Shown piece after piece: positions 63,593 through 64,000 of a stretch of 64,000 nucleotides of DNA. Numbering within the stretch: the first letter of the stretch is position 1; the number at the start of each line of letters is the position of its first letter. Below the pieces are notes generated by a model, which saw nothing but the letters and a program-made list of their open reading frames with translations, had not been told where the DNA came from and did not search any database. The translations under genes were made by a program, and so were the position numbers. Source of the stretch: Echiichthys vipera (taxonomy: Eukaryota > Chordata > Actinopteri > Perciformes > Trachinidae); the NCBI GenBank assembly GCA_963691815.1, contig OY829662.1, positions 6,055,424 to 6,119,423 of the forward strand, given 5' to 3'.

Positions 63593-64000
63593 CTGAAACA
63601 TGAAGACAAAGAGGAGAGGAGAAAGTGACAGGGAGGTTGGACAGAAAGGATTTTTAGAAATCCTCTAAAACCAAAGACATGGATGTATTAAAATTCCATT
63701 ATATAATGTTAGAGGGGGACTTTAAACTGTAAAGTTAACCTGTAATTAAACTGAATTTGGAGCTAAAAGCAAGAAGAAAGGCTGACATACATTACTGTGC
63801 AAAAGGCAGGTGTGGAAAAAATGCTGTAAACTAAGAATGCTTTCAAAAATGAAAGGTATCGTAGTTTAAATTCATCAATTTTAAACATGCAGTGACTGAA
63901 CAGAAGAGAAATCTAAATCAAATCAATATATGGTGTGACCACCCTTTGCCTTCAAAACAGCATCAGTTCTACTTGGTACACACATTTTTTAGGGGAACTC
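63593..64000. other. gucy2c intron to the window edge, with a repeat fragment
   Basis: No further gucy2c exon is seen. From about 63920 the wording 'atatggtgtgaccaccctttgcc-ttcaaaacagcatca' is a familiar dispersed fish repeat, cut by the window edge. Confidence 0.45.

Overview
This 64 kb window is nuclear DNA of a ray-finned (teleost) fish. The evidence is multi-exon genes with GT..AG introns, abundant (CA)n and other microsatellites, and many degraded transposons of types common in fish (L2/Rex-like LINE tails, hAT, Tc1/mariner and fold-back MITEs). The gene models below were built by reading splice sites and reading-frame phase by eye; every intron phase in the six complete models and the one partial model closes correctly.

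Layout, left to right. The first 2 kb may hold the last two exons of an unidentified plus-strand gene. A repeat-rich interval follows to about 5 kb. From 5.1 to 11.1 kb (minus strand) lies a 14-exon group IVC-like (cPLA2-gamma-like) phospholipase A2 whose first exon encodes an N-terminal hydrophobic, signal-peptide-like segment behind a TATA box. From 12.6 to 23.5 kb (plus) lies a 14-exon carnitine/choline acyltransferase family gene most like CRAT. It keeps the catalytic His and the CoA-side residues but has replaced the residues that hold the carnitine carboxylate. From 26.0 to 26.9 kb (minus) is a four-exon prototype galectin (galectin-1/2 type). From 28.8 to 36.7 kb (plus) is pick1, encoding 415 residues, followed by a long 3' UTR and one tRNA-Arg(CCT) gene at 38.9 kb. 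From 39.3 to 48.9 kb (plus) is plbd1, a lysosomal/secreted Ntn-hydrolase. From 51.5 to 55.0 kb (plus) is a short three-exon gene recognised as the BAFF receptor (tnfrsf13c). From 56.2 kb to beyond the right edge (minus) is gucy2c, the guanylin-receptor guanylate cyclase, whose extracellular domain and membrane segment lie outside the window.

The gene set links human chromosome 22q13 genes (LGALS2/PICK1/TNFRSF13C) with human 12p13 neighbours (PLBD1/GUCY2C). This fits an ancestral block later split in the mammalian lineage. The genes do not form an operon or a pathway. Several act on lipids or acyl groups (the PLA2, the CRAT-like enzyme, PLBD1), and the rest are signalling or scaffold proteins.

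The most notable points are: the CRAT-like enzyme with an altered carnitine pocket; the signal-peptide-bearing 'cytosolic' PLA2; a BAFF receptor that keeps only one of the two disulfides of its ligand-binding domain; dinucleotide repeats lying directly against splice sites in two genes; and several well-preserved fold-back elements, including one with 79-base arms.
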